A stretch of 64,000 nt of DNA from Apostichopus japonicus (lineage: Eukaryota; Echinodermata; Holothuroidea; Aspidochirotida; Stichopodidae): contig NC_092572.1 in the NCBI RefSeq assembly GCF_037975245.1, positions 28,689,989-28,753,988 on the forward strand. Reading direction: 5' to 3'. Below are positions 33,716-47,900 of the stretch, piece by piece. Both the position numbers and the translations under genes were made by a program. Numbering within the stretch: position 1 is the stretch's first letter; each line of letters opens with the position of its first letter. The notes beneath the pieces were generated by a model, which had not been told where the DNA came from, made no database searches, and worked only from the letters and a program-made list of their open reading frames with translations.

Positions 33716-35308
33716 TCTCACCAAACTCTCACCAAGATAAATGAAATAAGCACTTGCATTTACTTCAGAGGTTTCCCAATGAAGCTATAAGGTTAGTGCA
33801 TGTAACTACAAAACTTGGCCCACCTATGTAATTATCAAATGTTTCAAAAGCAAAAACCTTTTAGGAAAACATATCGTACACTAGTCTTACAATGAAAGAC
33901 ATCAAAGGTTGCACTATTTACCCACAGTGCTACTTAAATAAAGAATAAAAAACTGTTAGTGAACTGCCCTTTCTCGAAGTCTGCATAAAAAGCCTATGTA
34001 GAGTAGGTAACGATATAAAGTGATTTGAATCATAAGACCCTCTAACTTTGACATATAAACCTACAGTACAGTACAGTATTACTGTACTTGAACTATTCAA
34101 CTCACCTTGCTGGAAATTTTCTGGGAATTGAAGAAACGTCTTGTCAGGTCGGCAAAGGAATAGTGCTGCAGTTGTACTTCCTTGATGGCCCCCCTGTGAT
34201 TGCCATGTGCAGGTACTGTACAGGTTCTGCAACTGCTCCACTTAAGTAACAGGCAGTGTGCACACAGCTGGATGTTTAAACCAGTAAACACTCACCAAAA
34301 TTGTATGGTTTGCTCAACCAAAATTCAAGAAAACAATGTCGTGTGTTCGATCCAAAAGGGCTTGTCAGCTTTCGCTTTGTTTCAACGTAGTGTTGAAAGT
34401 AAAAGTACAGGTTGAATATCAGTCATGTTTTTATGATTATCCAAAACAAGTTGAAAGCTGAGTTAGTTGTAAAACCTGAAACATTATAATTGAAAGTCCA
34501 CTTAACGGATCCATAACAATTTAGCTCTGTCCAAGCTGATTTAAAAAATTCCCACGAGATGAACGAAAAAAAAAAGAAGAGCATCAGAGCGACTTAAAAG
34601 TTCTCATTGTTTATGTAAATTACATTTCATAGGATGCCAGCTACTGTACATGAAGAAGTACAAAGCAGACCTTTTAGCCTACCTATCTTTGTTTGCCAGA
34701 TTTAACAACTTTAGTTCTTACTGAACATTAACAAATCATCAAAAGTGAAGTACTGTACTTTACTGAACTTTGCATACTGCTGTAATACTGTAGATGGATT
34801 TATAGTGTCAAGTGCATTTTTTCAAAAGGATCTGTCTATGGCTCAACAACCTGAAAATAAAAATTCAACTAGTCTCACACTACAATTAAAGTTGAACTGC
34901 AGTGAATAATTATCCACAGCTGCTGTCAATAGTAACCAAACTCACTGTTTTACAAAGTGCAAGCACCACCCATCATTATGCTTAAATTTACCTGCAATTC
35001 AAAATCTCTGAGTAAAACTAGTTAAACAAAGTATAGATCTCCATAAGAACCTCAACAGATGACATGAGAACAGTGTACCCATCTTGCATGCACAGTATGG
35101 CACCAACAATACACATGTATACAGAGTTTAACAATGAATAAATACAAATTTGAATCCGTGTACGGCACATTGGTGAACATTAGATAATCATTATCCATGG
35201 CTGCTATAGTGATTTGCATGATGTCAAAATAACATCTTTGGGCAAGTTATTATTAAAAGGAACCTGACAAATTAAATGGATTAAAATGTAAGATGAAAAT
35301 GAGTACTA
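33716..35308. other. Intergenic DNA, nothing recognised
   Basis: Open frames near 33.9-34.4 kb overlap on both strands and show no known domain or splice organisation. Confidence 0.5.
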
Positions 35309-35316
35309 GCGAAATA

Positions 35317-36151
35317 TAGCGTTGTGCGGTAGTCGGATTTCACACAACCGGTAGTGTTGCAACATGAATACCGGTATCCTAACTACAACCGGTATTTTCC
35401 TTAACTTTCATCTATGGTTGAAAGCACTTAGTTACGAGACTGTCAATATCATAAATTCAATATGCATAGCCTAAGATAACTAGAAATGACATCGTGGAAC
35501 CCCCCGCATTAATAAACGAATCCAATTCATTACAGCATCAAATCTCAAGTACCGTACTGCACTGTGTACCAGTACCGTACCCTAGGCTATAATAATATAT
35601 TGTCCCGTGCGAAGATGGATTTAAACTGGGTATACTCCCTTCAGTTTTGGCTCAAAATTTATTAAATCGTTATATTTATTATAACAAAATGTGGTGAAAT
35701 GCATAAGGGTAAGATTTTGTACATGGGAACCTTCACAATCATCGTTTGAAGGAAGAATAAATCATGAAAATTTCAGAATAACTTTGAGGTCCCGTAACAT
35801 GCTGAGCGCAAGTAACGTTCGATATTTGGTGTAGCCTAGGTCCAAATTACTACGTGAAAAGTTGATTCGTTAATATATAGGTCTAGGCCAGTGCTTAAAT
35901 TGATCAGATATTATTCAAACTAAGAACACAGAAACCAGAAATAAACGTGTTTTCATTTCTTTATTTCAAATAGTAACACGTAGATATTTTTATTATGTCC
36001 GGGATTCCCGGGAATGATACCGAAACAAATGTAATAACCGGTTGTTTCCCAATACCGGTAGTAGTTACACATTGCACTGTGATCGGGATAAGTGAATACC
36101 GGGATCGGGATTCCGGGATTCACTTGACTACCGGGATCCCGCACAACGCTA
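35317..36151. mobile_element. Non-autonomous hAT element with 8-bp target duplication
   Basis: 835 bp bounded by inverted ends TAGCGTTGTGCGG (left) and CCGCACAACGCTA (right). It is flanked by an exact 8-bp duplication GCGAAATA at 35309-35316 and 36152-36159. An 8-bp duplication and TAGCG ends are hAT hallmarks. The sub-terminal regions are rich in ACCGGTATT/CCGGGAT motifs in opposite orientation. No transposase frame is present, so it depends on a partner element. Confidence 0.9.
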
Positions 36152-36159
36152 GCGAAATA

Positions 36160-38048
36160 TCATTCATTTAGCCAGAAAAGCGCATAATAAACGCCAAGTA
36201 TATATATTTTGTGATATAAAGTGAATATTTATTTTGATTGGAATACAGTATCTGCAAAATAAATTATTAGGAAAGAAATGTCTTCGTTTTTCCTTTCATG
36301 CTTAGCATATTTAGATATCAACATAAAACTTTGGCCACTGGTCATCCTTTAAAGAATGATTCTTAAACATCAAATTAATTTTGACCAAAAAAAACACACT
36401 GATATCAGCCCTGGTTAGAAAATACATGCATTTTAAGTTATAAGAAATTACCTTTTAAAGAACTAGGATTCATCAACTAAAATGACTGCATTATACAATA
36501 CATTGTCTTCTACACAGATCATTAGTTCTCAGAGATCAGAACTGACAAAACTGAAAGGAAAAACACTTAAGAGACACTTATAGGCCTTAAATAACATGAT
36601 TACAATACAAGTGCTACTAATAAGTCAAGCACAAATGGCATTGAATGTTAACCTATGTGCTCAGATGTTGTTTACAAGATGATCTTGCTAATTATGAACC
36701 TGTTTGGGTTGAGTTTATCATAGAATTTATTAAAAAAAGGATTAGCATTGAAACTAAGGTCTGCAATGAGTAGACCAAGTAATCATCTAATTAGCCTTAA
36801 AGGACTGTTCCAGAGCTGAAACATATTCAAAGGTGGATATCTGAAAAACCCATAATAGCCATGTCAACACTCACATTGTTCTCTCTTTTTTCTCTTGGAA
36901 AATGACATAATTATAACTACTACTACTCTCCATGTCATCCTTGAAGTGTGCCTACAGTATGAAGAACTTCCTATATATGAAAAACATTACCAGATGAAAA
37001 CTTTGCAACTTGCGTTACTGTTCCAAATGGTCACATCCTAAACTTCTGTACCACAACCCTCTACGATTGATTTAAGCAGAACAATTGGCTGTCAAAGCAG
37101 CACAAATGAACTTGACTGAAAGGAGAGTCAGAACTAACTATTGTTTCATCGCTAATCAGCAATTCATATGTGACAAAGATTCGATAGTGAAAATATCACT
37201 GCTCAGGTGACTTAAAATAGCTTTGAGCAAGTCTGACACGTGTAACAGTGATAAACACCATGTGTTTTCACAATTAAACAAAGTTTAACTTTCCTTTAAG
37301 GCTAATTTGATGATTACTGTACTTGGTCTATTCAGTGCAGGCCTAATAGTTTCAATGTTATTGTTTGATGTTTGCATTCTTTCCTTTTCTTGAATAAGAG
37401 ATAATTATTTAAAACATTTAAATAAAAGCAGATTTTGGACTGAACTGTAATAGAAGACTCAAATCTTAATTGCTGCCTTATTGCTAGTGGATTTCAGACC
37501 TACAGTACATAATCTCACCTATGTAGAGTAAGTAGATGAAATTGCCATCATCAAACCAAAGTCACTCTTTTTTGCAGACAGGATACATCTTTTAACAGTT
37601 GTCTGGTTTTAAGAGACAACTAGATTTCTGATTGGACTACCACAATCAGCTTTGACAGTGTTCAGCCAGTGACTAGTTGTTTACATCAATTGATCAGACT
37701 CAGATTGCATTTTAATAAATATCCATTCAATGATAAATTGGTAGCAGCCTCTAACACTGTGAAGATACTGCAATAAAGCAAAAATAGTATTACTAGATAT
37801 GCTATTCCCACAACTCAAAGGGTAGACCTAGTTGCCCATTGGACAACCATAAATAATTTCTTAACAAGTTGCACTGTCAGACATTTCACATGCAGTAGGA
37901 CAATGAAGGTAAAGTTTTTATGGTTTTGAAATCTATCAGGAAAAGCATACCCTGCCTTAAAACTTATAATCTAGTTTGTTCAACTGTGGAATATCAAACC
38001 TTAAAACTGTACTCAATCTTCTCTTCATCTTCTGGATTGTAATACATA
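36160..38048. other. Intergenic DNA, nothing recognised
   Basis: AT-rich sequence with no ORF above about 60 codons and no evident repeat array. Confidence 0.55.
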
Positions 38049-38056
38049 CTGTAGCA

Positions 38057-38917
38057 CAGCGGCGTAACGATGAGTCTGGGGGCCCCAGGGTCCAGGGAAG
38101 GAAGGGCCCCCCTGGCTGCTGCGGAGAATCAACCGATGTGCGCGCAGCGCACACCACGAGCGCGGAGCGCGAAATCCCAAAGGCGTGGGTCCAGGGCCCG
38201 CCTTAGGGCCCTGGAAGCTCTGGGGTTCTACAAGCTCTCTGGTGCAATCTATAAGTCGTATATATATGGAACATTTCGTGGTGATTTTATCGACTGAGAT
38301 TTTGGGGAAAATCTGCGTTCATAGACACATTTTTGGTCCCCCTTGTCTGTCATACTGAGAACATGAAAAAATTTGTTGCAACTTGCTAGAATTAAAAGGA
38401 CAAAGAGATTGAAAGGACAATAAGACCAAATGACCAATGTCCAATTAACATAAACATGTATATTTCCACCCGTGGCGTAACTCCTGTGGACAAATGGTAT
38501 CCGAAAGGCAAGTGCTTGAATTTACTGAGGCATCGGCGATTTGGCCGATAGCTGAGGTCAAAATATGCCAAATTTGTGTCACTTGGCCAGTTATCGGCGC
38601 TATTTTGCTATAAAATGTACCAGCGTAGCCTATCAAGTTCCAGTGTGTACCTCAGGCTCTTGAGTCAGTCGTGTGGAAAGAATGATACGAAATTTGCAGT
38701 TGCAGGGGCATATGATTTATGACGAACGTATTCACACACAGACAAATATGTCCATTGTCTCGTTTAAAGTTTCTTTTCCAACGAAAACGTGCCGTTTCAA
38801 AAAAAAGAAAAAAAAGGGTACCCCTCTTCTAAGTTCTGTACATCAGTGCAGCGGGGCCCCCTTTGATCGGGGGCCCCGGGGTTTGCCCCGTCCCAGCCCA
38901 TAGGCGTTACGCCGTTG
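38057..38917. mobile_element. Second non-autonomous hAT element, GC-rich ends
   Basis: 861 bp with inverted ends CAGCGGCGTAACG (left) and CGTTACGCCGTTG (right), differing at one position. It is flanked by an exact 8-bp duplication CTGTAGCA at 38049-38056 and 38918-38925. The first roughly 170 bp and last 70 bp are strikingly GC-rich (GGGGGCCCC runs) compared with the surroundings. No transposase is encoded. Confidence 0.9.
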
Positions 38918-38925
38918 CTGTAGCA

Positions 38926-40325
38926 ACTACTCAAACTTGTCTATTGCAGACTTACCAAAGTGAAATTGTTGAACCAATCTGCAGGCAGCAACACTGCAAG
39001 AGTGTGCCTACTCTCGAGACAAAAATTTGAAGTCTATGGAGAAAAAAAAAGATCACAAACTTCAACATGCGCACCTTGTTAAAATATCCTATCAAAATTT
39101 GGCCATATGTTATATCAACACTCAAAAGTGAACTTATTCCATGCTTTTGTAGCGAACAAATTTCAGCAAGCCACATGCAGGAAGTCCAAAGAAGTGTTAA
39201 CTGAAGTCATAAACAACAGAGAATAATTTAGTGTTCAATGTATTACATGGCTCTGAATATTGTCTCTTATACTATATGATGGTTCCTTTTTGCAAAACCT
39301 GCTGTACATCTTTACACTGTAGGAATTTATCCACTTTGCATCGCATTTGGCGAAGCGATACTGGATAAAATATGTATACCAATGGTATTTAAAGATCTGC
39401 TTTATTGGCTCCAATTATAACACGCTATAGCTAGGAAAGTTTTGTGATTACGTAATGGACCTGCCACTGTCGTAAATCGGCCCCAGGCTTCTCGACAATT
39501 GGCCTGCATAGCATCTTAACACCATTAGGCTATTTGTGTCAACACTGTTTGGAAAGATGTTAATGTATACAGTGTAGTTAATCATACAGCGTTCACACAA
39601 AGACCCTCATACCAGAAACAATATGTGGCAGGCTTTGCAGACTAATTGGTAAAAAGAGGTCATTTTATGACCAAGGCAGGTCGATTAAGTAATTTTCAAG
39701 AAACTTTTCCATGATATGATGCTATAGTTGGGGTCTATACAGCAGACCTTTAAGTATAGTGTCCATGCCTTAAAATGATCTGTACACGGCAAGACAGTCA
39801 TTTGTAAACATTTATAAAAATGGAACTTATATAATTATTATGCATCCTGATGAAATTTACATTCAACTGAGTGTTAGCCGTCTGTTTGTCATGTTCTCTA
39901 CAACACTTACTATATAGATCCATTTTGGCATCCTCAACAATGCACAAAGATTAAAATTTTCTCGTCTTGTTTGTTAGAATCACAACTCAGGAATTCTCTT
40001 TCTCTCTTTCTACTGGTAAGCTATTTGTTTCTTCATATTAGTCACATAACTGGTACTAATGTCTGCATATCAGTTTCAACTTCAAGCCTACAGTAGCTCA
40101 TTATTCAATCAATCTATTTTTGGCAACAATTTTGTAGTAAATAATCATGAAAAGTACTTTTTTGACAAAAGTTTGGCCCATTCGCAGAGTTTGATGAAAT
40201 GAAAAATTTGGACGATAACATCACCTTTGTTTGAACCAAACTCATTAATTGGCCTCATGAACAAGCAGGTGCTTGAACAGCTTTTGGCTCATAACTAAAC
40301 ATTAGGCTGTCTCTTGCCTACATTA
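38926..40325. other. Intergenic DNA, nothing recognised
   Basis: No gene, array or transposon end could be identified in this stretch. Confidence 0.5.
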
Positions 40326-40670
40326 ATAATAATAATAAATGGTACTTATAAGGCGCCAAATCTTCCGAAGAAATATCTATGAATCGAGGAAAAGCTTGAC
40401 GGAAAAGATGTGTCTTCAAATTGCTTTTAAAATGAGAAAACGTAGGAATGCTACGAAGGCTATTTGGAAGTGAATTCTAAAAAGCCGGGCAGCAAATTTA
40501 AAAGAACCTACACCGGCAGGCTTAAGGTTAGCCCGGTGAATTTTGAGCGTGATGGTTGGTAAGTACGAACACAAAACGGACGAGAGATAAGGTGGAAGAA
40601 TTCCCTCAAAATAACGGTTTACATACGAAAACAGCCAGTTTATATAGTGGATACGGAATTTGATAGGCAG
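40326..40670 (+). repeat. Dispersed repeat with (AAT)n edge
   Basis: Begins with (TAA)n, then GGTACTTATAAGGCGCCAAATC, and continues with AGATGTGTCTTCAAATTGC, a phrase resembling GATGAGTCTTTAAGTTACA in the repeat at 50935-51310. It resembles the 3' modules of SINE/LINE-derived repeats in marine invertebrates. No coding capacity. Confidence 0.5.
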
Positions 40671-43600
40671 CCAGTGAGAATGGGTGTAATATGCCTAATG
40701 CAATTACTTATGACATTAAGTAATATCTGGCTCCCTCCCTCAAAATTATGTTTCTGTAGCAGCAGTGAAATCTGTTCCAAGGAAACATTCCAAGGCACAC
40801 TCGTGTCATTAGATCTAAGTCCACCAGTATAAATATTCACTGTGTACACTAGTCTACATTGCTTAATTTGCTTGCCAATTCACTGAAAGATCAATCAATA
40901 ATTTGCACAGGGTCCTTGTGTAATTGGTACTAGCTTCTGTAAACTGTACGTTAACATTTCTGTCCTCCATTACCTCCACGTTAACCCAATAATATGTGGA
41001 GTTTTGACCTAGACTACTTAGTACTTAACAATATCGGCTATTATGTAGTCTAGACTGATTACTTTACAGGCCTAAGCTTAACTGTTGTAAGAAAACGCAA
41101 CATACAATATATCCCAAGCTTCGAAGAAAGTAATTACTTAATAATGAGTGGTTACAAATATAGAATCAGGACCTGCATTTTGCATAAGTTACGGTTCAGT
41201 ACAAGTTTGTGTTACATGTTGTGTGTGTAACCCTTGTAATAGTTACACAGTATACTGTTATGTAGGGCTAGGGTCTAATGTTGTTAGTTGCTCCTACATG
41301 GAAAGACTACTCAATAACCTAATGTTGTTTAGGCCAAAGAACCGTTCCCGCTTTGCTTCTGAAAGGCAGATGACATTGTTCAAACGATGATAATCCTAGT
41401 ACTTTACAACAATATCTTTCTGGAAAAACTCACCAAGTCCAGAACGTGCGTACTACAGACTTAGCTTTGTGGTATAAACTTTGAATTACATCACATATTC
41501 ATAATTCATCTCACTTTCTTCGTAACTTCTACAGTGTTGTTAGACCGTAGCAGACGTACATTTATTGGTCCGGTGACCAAATGGTAGAGTTCAAAGATTG
41601 TTAGGAAGGAAACTCCAAATAAGCTAAGGCTGTTGCCATTATCAAACACATCATTATATTATTACACTTCAATGGCTTTCTCAATTTCTGCTAGAGCTGG
41701 GCCAATTATATTCGCGGAGGGCGGGGGGGGGGGGGGGGAGAGGGGATTCGTATTGAAATCTTTCGCACGCTTGATGTGACTGGCCGGTACGGCTATCCAG
41801 AAGTCATGACAAATAGACGGTATAACGGATAAATCGACAACCTGACTTCGCTTGCAAGTGACGTTTTGTTCGTGTCGCTACAAGATGTAGACAGTAATGA
41901 AACGTGATACCTTGTTATGTTTAGCTGGACCTGAGATGTCCATCGCTGTACCTTGTGTGCGTACACTATGCTGTGGGTATTGACCGCAGCTTTATGTACT
42001 GACTGTACACTAGCGTCTAATTTACCGACGGTAGCGAGCTGTGTGTGTAATTTCTGGGATAGATGGTGGTGTCTAGCACTTCTGTTACACCTCATTCGAA
42101 ACTAGGTCAGATTACCGGCATGAGACGTTTCTTTTTGAGCGAGTCTTCACACCCTCCGTGACAGAATTAACTCTATTCTCTATAAAAAATATATATATAT
42201 GCTTTACGTTGTTTTACCGGTTTACGATTTTTGCACATATGAAATTTGGAAGTACCCGACCTTGCATGCCTGAAAAGGATAGAAGGGCATTGCAATGTGA
42301 TATTTTGAAGTAAAAAATATTTTATATACGTGCAATATTTCCATATCAAAATAGAATTTATCATACAAGATGTCTACAATCTCTTTCTTCAAGTTTGTCT
42401 TTTCGAACATAGCCTATTCTCAAACTAGGCTAAAACTTACACCTTTCTATACCGATATTTCCTCGACATTTCGATTTTATATGTTCAAATGTTAACAAGT
42501 GACTACCAAAATATATCAGTGTTGCATCGAAATGTTCACTTTACAAATAAAAATTCTTATATGTCGGAATTTCTGGGGAAGAAAATAATGAATAGAAAAT
42601 TGATCATTTAGACGGGGGCCCATATTGAAGATGATTCTTTTTTAATGTTCTACTATGACTAGAGATTTTCAGTTAGTTCCATCTTGTCTCTTTTCGGATT
42701 AATAGAACATGTTTGGGACCATGGGGACCTTTGAGGCTGCTGTATGGGCTCTGTACAGGAGATATGTTGCGCACATATTTTTGTTTATCATCCTCATGCG
42801 CCTGTGTAATGGTTCCAATGCAATAAATATCAATCCGTGTTTTCCTGAATAATAACATAAAGAAATGTCAAGGAGGGGGAAATGAAAGTAGCTTCCCACC
42901 GCCCGAGGGAAGTCACTGCTTCTGTCGGGAAAATGGTGTCATTTTCTGACTGGGTCCGGCTGTGTCCTCTTATCGGTATAAAGGAACTCTGGGTAGGGAA
43001 CAGCTGTATTTCATTCGCCTTCACCGGTACGTCTAAATATATCCCATAATGCAGTAGCAGCTCAACGCACTTTTACGCGCAAGGCTGAAGTTAGAAAATT
43101 TGGGAATCGGATTGGAACAATTATATGTGTGTTTTCAATAGCAATACATGACATGTAAATTACTAGAGTGGAAGTAGGAAGGCAGTCCTTGGCAAGGATT
43201 CTCCTTTACGTATAATCTCCCGTCGCTTCCCGGTTTCAATGAAGCATGCACAACTTTCTCGTAAGAATCTAATTAATTGTTGAATATATCAGAGAGATTT
43301 ATAAATAAATTTAGCCTTGCTCATGTGTGGTACGGTAGTCAAGGACGCTTCAGACTGATTGAGAGGCCTAACCGTTAGGCTAACATTGACGCTATGTATA
43401 ACATCCTAGGCCTATGTTAGGTTTAGGCTAGCTTAAGTTACTGTAGGCTTTGCTTAGCAATCGAGGCCTGACATTTTGTTAGGATAGGTTCTAGCTTAGT
43501 AATAGTAGTGTACTGTAAGATATATAAATTACTTTTGGACGTAAGCAAGTCGGTTCTCTTTATAGCCATCAGGTTGCAGTAGGGGACAAAACATGCCTAT

Positions 43601-44289
43601 AGGCCAAGGCTGGCCAACAGTCCGTAGCACTAGCACTTTAGCAGCATAGGTAGCCTAGGCTAACACGAGAACACAAGGATATTACTGGTATTTGGTAAGT
43701 TCATTGCAGCAATTAGTTTAGACATATATTATCTTGAGAAAGAAATTACCTAGGAGTATCAAATTCATTTTTTTCCCAGCCATATGCCGAAAAAGTAAAA
43801 GTATTTCATATCCTGGAACTGAAATTTTTCTGGTTAATTTTTGACAAATCACAGAGATATATGTTATTTCTCTAGTTGTGTAGCCAGTAGCTTGAAATGC
43901 ATATAAATATTTGTTCACAAATCATGGCAGTTTAATAGTAATAAAGAAGTTGTGTTGTTGGATACATTTCTGTCTGACTGAATCACATTAATATAATCTA
44001 CAGTCATTTTGTAAAATATTGATGAGGCCTACTCTACTGGTTGATGAATTTGAAGTTCCATTCATCATTTCAGTAAAAATAATCATAATAATCAGCAGTT
44101 ATTTTTACGATGCTTAAGCCACCACCACTGTGGAAGAAACCTGCAAGGGCTTATAGATTGCGACTTGCACCAGGTGACTTCCAACTCAACATTTTAACTC
44201 TAATTTGGAATCTATCCAATTTAAAAAGTCATTTCAGATGGGAAAACCGTAGATTGCTCTTGGATGAACGACTCACTTTACTATGACCC
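40671..44289. other. Intergenic DNA upstream of DNAAF8
   Basis: No coding exon is recognised. A poly-G run lies at about 41723-41745. The DNAAF8 promoter and non-coding first exon probably lie here, because the first coding exon is preceded by a splice acceptor. The exact transcription start cannot be read from the sequence. Confidence 0.45.
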
Positions 44290-44380
44290 AGCCTGGTATC
44301 GTACCCGGAACCTCCCAATTACTAAGTTTCATTGCTTCAAATGCCACCGCCTTTATCCACTCGGCCACAGCACCGGTATC
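44290..44380 (-). repeat. tRNA-Ser/Leu-like SINE head or pseudogene
   Basis: The minus strand reads GCTGTGGCCGAGTGGATAAA followed by GGCGGTGGCATTTGAAGC, a class II tRNA-like 5' half, and later GGTTCCGGGTACGATACC, a degraded box B. Stem pairing in the anticodon arm is poor, so it is not a functional tRNA. Confidence 0.6.
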
Positions 44381-44723
44381 AATCGCAAGCAATATTACAA
44401 CTTAGCATGTCAATGTCTGTGTTAACATGACCTGCTTGATGAGTGTAAATTTATGAGTATTAATTAGTCATTTGGGAATACAGACCTCTTCAATATAAGG
44501 AGAAATAATAGTTTGCTGAAAACTAAGGTTCTAGGTTCACCCGACCAACTAGAAATGGAAATAGTTACCTTACTACATATTCAGTCTGTAATCATCGTCA
44601 AAATTACCCACCACCTTGCTACACCAATGAAAACATCGCCCAGTTTACGTTAAATGTTACTGTCTTTCCTCTCTTACAAGTTTTTCTTTTTATTCTTGCT
44701 CTAGACTCTTCATTGTTAAGTGC

Positions 44724-44945
44724 ATGACTTATGTCAGAGAGATGTCAGGCCCAGGAAGTTTGAGTCCGCCATCAAGGACAAGAAGTTCTACAGAGGAGGA
44801 AGTGCTACCGCTTAGCCCTCATGAACTTGATTCTCCTTTTGAGGTTCCAGCACTACCGGATGGGGTCGGGTTGAAGCCACGCTTAGATTCCATATTTGCA
44901 GACGTGCAAGCCAATCTCCCATCAATAGATTTTGATGTCTCAGAT
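44724..44945 (+). CDS. DNAAF8: DNAAF8 coding exon 1
   Basis: 222 bases, 74 codons; donor CAGAT|GTGAGT, phase 0. Encodes a Ser/Pro-rich N-terminus, then LDSIFADVQANLPSIDFDVS. This corresponds to the N-terminal helix block of the human protein. Confidence 0.85.
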
Positions 44946-47900
44946 GTGAGTCGCAAATAAAAAAATAGACCATATTTGTGGAACTAGTTCATATCGTAAA
45001 AGGGACTCTATGTGAATCCAAATTTGCTAGATATGCTAAAATGGCCATGAAGGCCTCCACTCTTGGGGTAACATGGTATGAAACTGGAGTGTCGGACGTT
45101 AATACAAGGCACTGTAGCCTCTGACTGGCACCCCACCCCCTCCCCACCCCTTCCTTCTCAATCCATGCTATAAATGATTATGTAGTATGCTTACTAGATA
45201 GCCTGGATGGCAGAGCAGAGGTATGTGTAATCTGGAGGTTACTTATTAAATTCTGTTGTAGCTATTAATTTCCCTGCTCTTTCAAATGTGTTTTATATAA
45301 AGCTTGCTAGTCCTTTTGCAAAACTTCCAAGTGGTGATACAAAGGCACAAAAATAAAACAAGGCAGTCTTTCAATAAATGTACCATCAAGAGGGGGGGCT
45401 TTCTTTTCTTCCATTATAATCTCTTTAACTTTGCTACAACCTATGCTCTAATTGTATTCCTGTATGGAAGCACACTGGAATGAGGACATTTATAGCTGCA
45501 TGTTTGATATCCATTCTGATCTTCATAGCCTTCATGGCCTTCATATTTTATTTATTTTTTATTTGTTTATTTATTTATTAATATTTTTTTACAGTCTTGC
45601 ACGACTTTACAACTTCATAGTCCAAAAAGAAAGAAAAAAAAGTAGGAAGAAACAGGGACATTGATAATTTTTATGATAAACTTTTTACGGTAATATTCTT
45701 GTTTGAACAGCAAAATTTTCCACATTTTCTCTCTCAGGCTAGCTCGGATGAAGATGTTCAGATTCTCACACGAACTGTTCCAAAGGCTAGAGTTGGTAAA
45801 AGGCAGAGAGCGCTCACGGCACAGTCTTGGAAAGCGGCCGTTAGCAGAGCCGACTATGACGACTGTGTCACAGAAGAGAACAGATATGAATACCAAGACT
45901 TACTCTCCTCGTCGGATAAGATCACCGATGGGAAAGATTCCGGACTTTCGTCTTCCAGCAATAACGAGAAAAAGTTTGATTTCACTCATCTTGCGCCATC
46001 ACAGTCCGAGGACGATGATTTTCATCTCAGCACGAAAGAAGAGAGAGATTCTGGTAGGGTCACATCGAGTGCCGATTCGGTCAGCTCTCACTCGGACGAC
46101 GATACCCTGGAAGTCATAGAAGAAATCATTGGTTTCAAAAACATTCCTCTGAACCTCGAAACTGGTGACGACTCCCAAAGAGCTCCACCGGAAAGAGGCT
46201 CAGCTAGCCACCGGTTTGGTGCAGCTAGTAAATCATCTAGGCGAGAATTGCAGTTTGTGGAGAAACAAGAGAAGTCACCTGTCGGGGCCGTAGGAGGATC
46301 CGGATTTGAATCTTTCATCCCATCGGGGGTACCACATCTGGAGACTGGACCGATAGACCACATTGATCTGGACCTTCTCCTTGATGCCTTTCCACAGAGA
46401 AGGCATCCACCTTTACTAGGAGCTACTAATGTGGTGCAGGTTATACCTACGCACGGTGCCGGCGATGTTATCAGGAATAAAGGTGAGATGGAGTTTGATA
46501 GTAATAATTACATCCACAAATTGGATCTTTCACTGTTCTGGGTGGGTCTGTCCACCCTAGGTCAAATGGTCAATGGTCCTCCGGTGGTCGGAGAGATGAC
46601 CAAATTTCTCTTCGGACAACCAGAATCAGCTGTGGAGGTCATCTGAAGGACAACTAATTGTTCACATCAAATTCAAAGTTTGGATATTTGAAGAATTTGT
46701 TTACAATTGAAAGGACAAGTAACAGTTGTTGAAGTAAATTTTGAAACTCAATTGAAATCAAAACCTGTAAGATGTATGGACCAATAACCCAGGGCAAAGA
46801 CAATGATTAGAAGCTAAATGTATCTCCAATACAGCTTGCCTATAAAGTCTCATTGGAATTGTCCAACATTAATTTAGTTTAGTTCTATAGGAAGGCTTTG
46901 ACAATGTTGTATTGATATTTTACTTATGTACCTTTAAACAAAAAAGGAAAACCATAAAAAAATTGCAAGCATATATAAAACCTGCTGATGTCATATTTTG
47001 ACTTGCTCAAGTCGTCCATCTTGTGTTCTATTACAAAATATGTACCCATATATGGTCATATATGGAGTTTGCATGTCTTATAAAAAAAAGCATCTATCTC
47101 TCTATCTGTCTATCTATCTGTCTGTCTGTCTTTCTGTCCATCTATATCCGTCTATATATCTATCTACTTATCTATCTAGATCACATTCAGTTTCTTAAAA
47201 TCAATGCAATTTTGTTTACTTTCTATCATTTCTCTTTGATTTTCATTCTTATCTGACATAGATGAGGACTCCTTGAGTTTAATGACCCAACTGGCACATC
47301 TCTGTGTGGAGCAGTCTGGAGGGACGATCAAAACCGAGGACCTCTCCCAGTCTTTTCATACAGTGCAGAGACAGGTCTCCGATAGACCAGCCATCAAAGT
47401 AGCCTGGCAGGAGGGTTCAGCAAGGTATCACACACACACACACTGTTTATTGTGCAGCAAGGAATGAATGGGATGGTAGAGACAGAGAAAGTTAGGGGAG
47501 GGAAGGAAGGAGCTGGATAGGACATTCCTCCCAGATTTTCCTTTTTAGATGACTGCCACATAGGGTTGATTGACAGACAATCACAAAAAATGGCTGGTGT
47601 TAAAGGCTATGCCAACCCAAGCAGTATTAATTATTGATCTGTGGGATAGAGAGAACTGTCATGAACTGATTTAATGTTTCTTCACATGTAAGGCTGAAGA
47701 CTTGATCAAGTCTAAATACTGTACTTATTTGTTTATTTTTGTTGCTATACTCAATATTCATGGCGCCCAAAAAAAATTAGGACTAAGAAAAAAAATGGCA
47801 AAAAATAAAGAACCAAAATGACACAAGCAAGTAGGCTAAATGTGACTACTCTGGCATGGCAGGGGTCTTGTTTTCAAGATCGGGAAGTGCCATTTCCTGC

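Noticed and set aside
33930..34415. Overlapping 60-100-codon frames on both strands
   Set aside because: No recognisable domain, and both strands are open to similar extents, as expected by chance.
44290..44380. Functional tRNA-Ser gene
   Set aside because: The 5' half looks like tRNA-Ser/Leu, but the anticodon stem is mismatched and box B is degraded.
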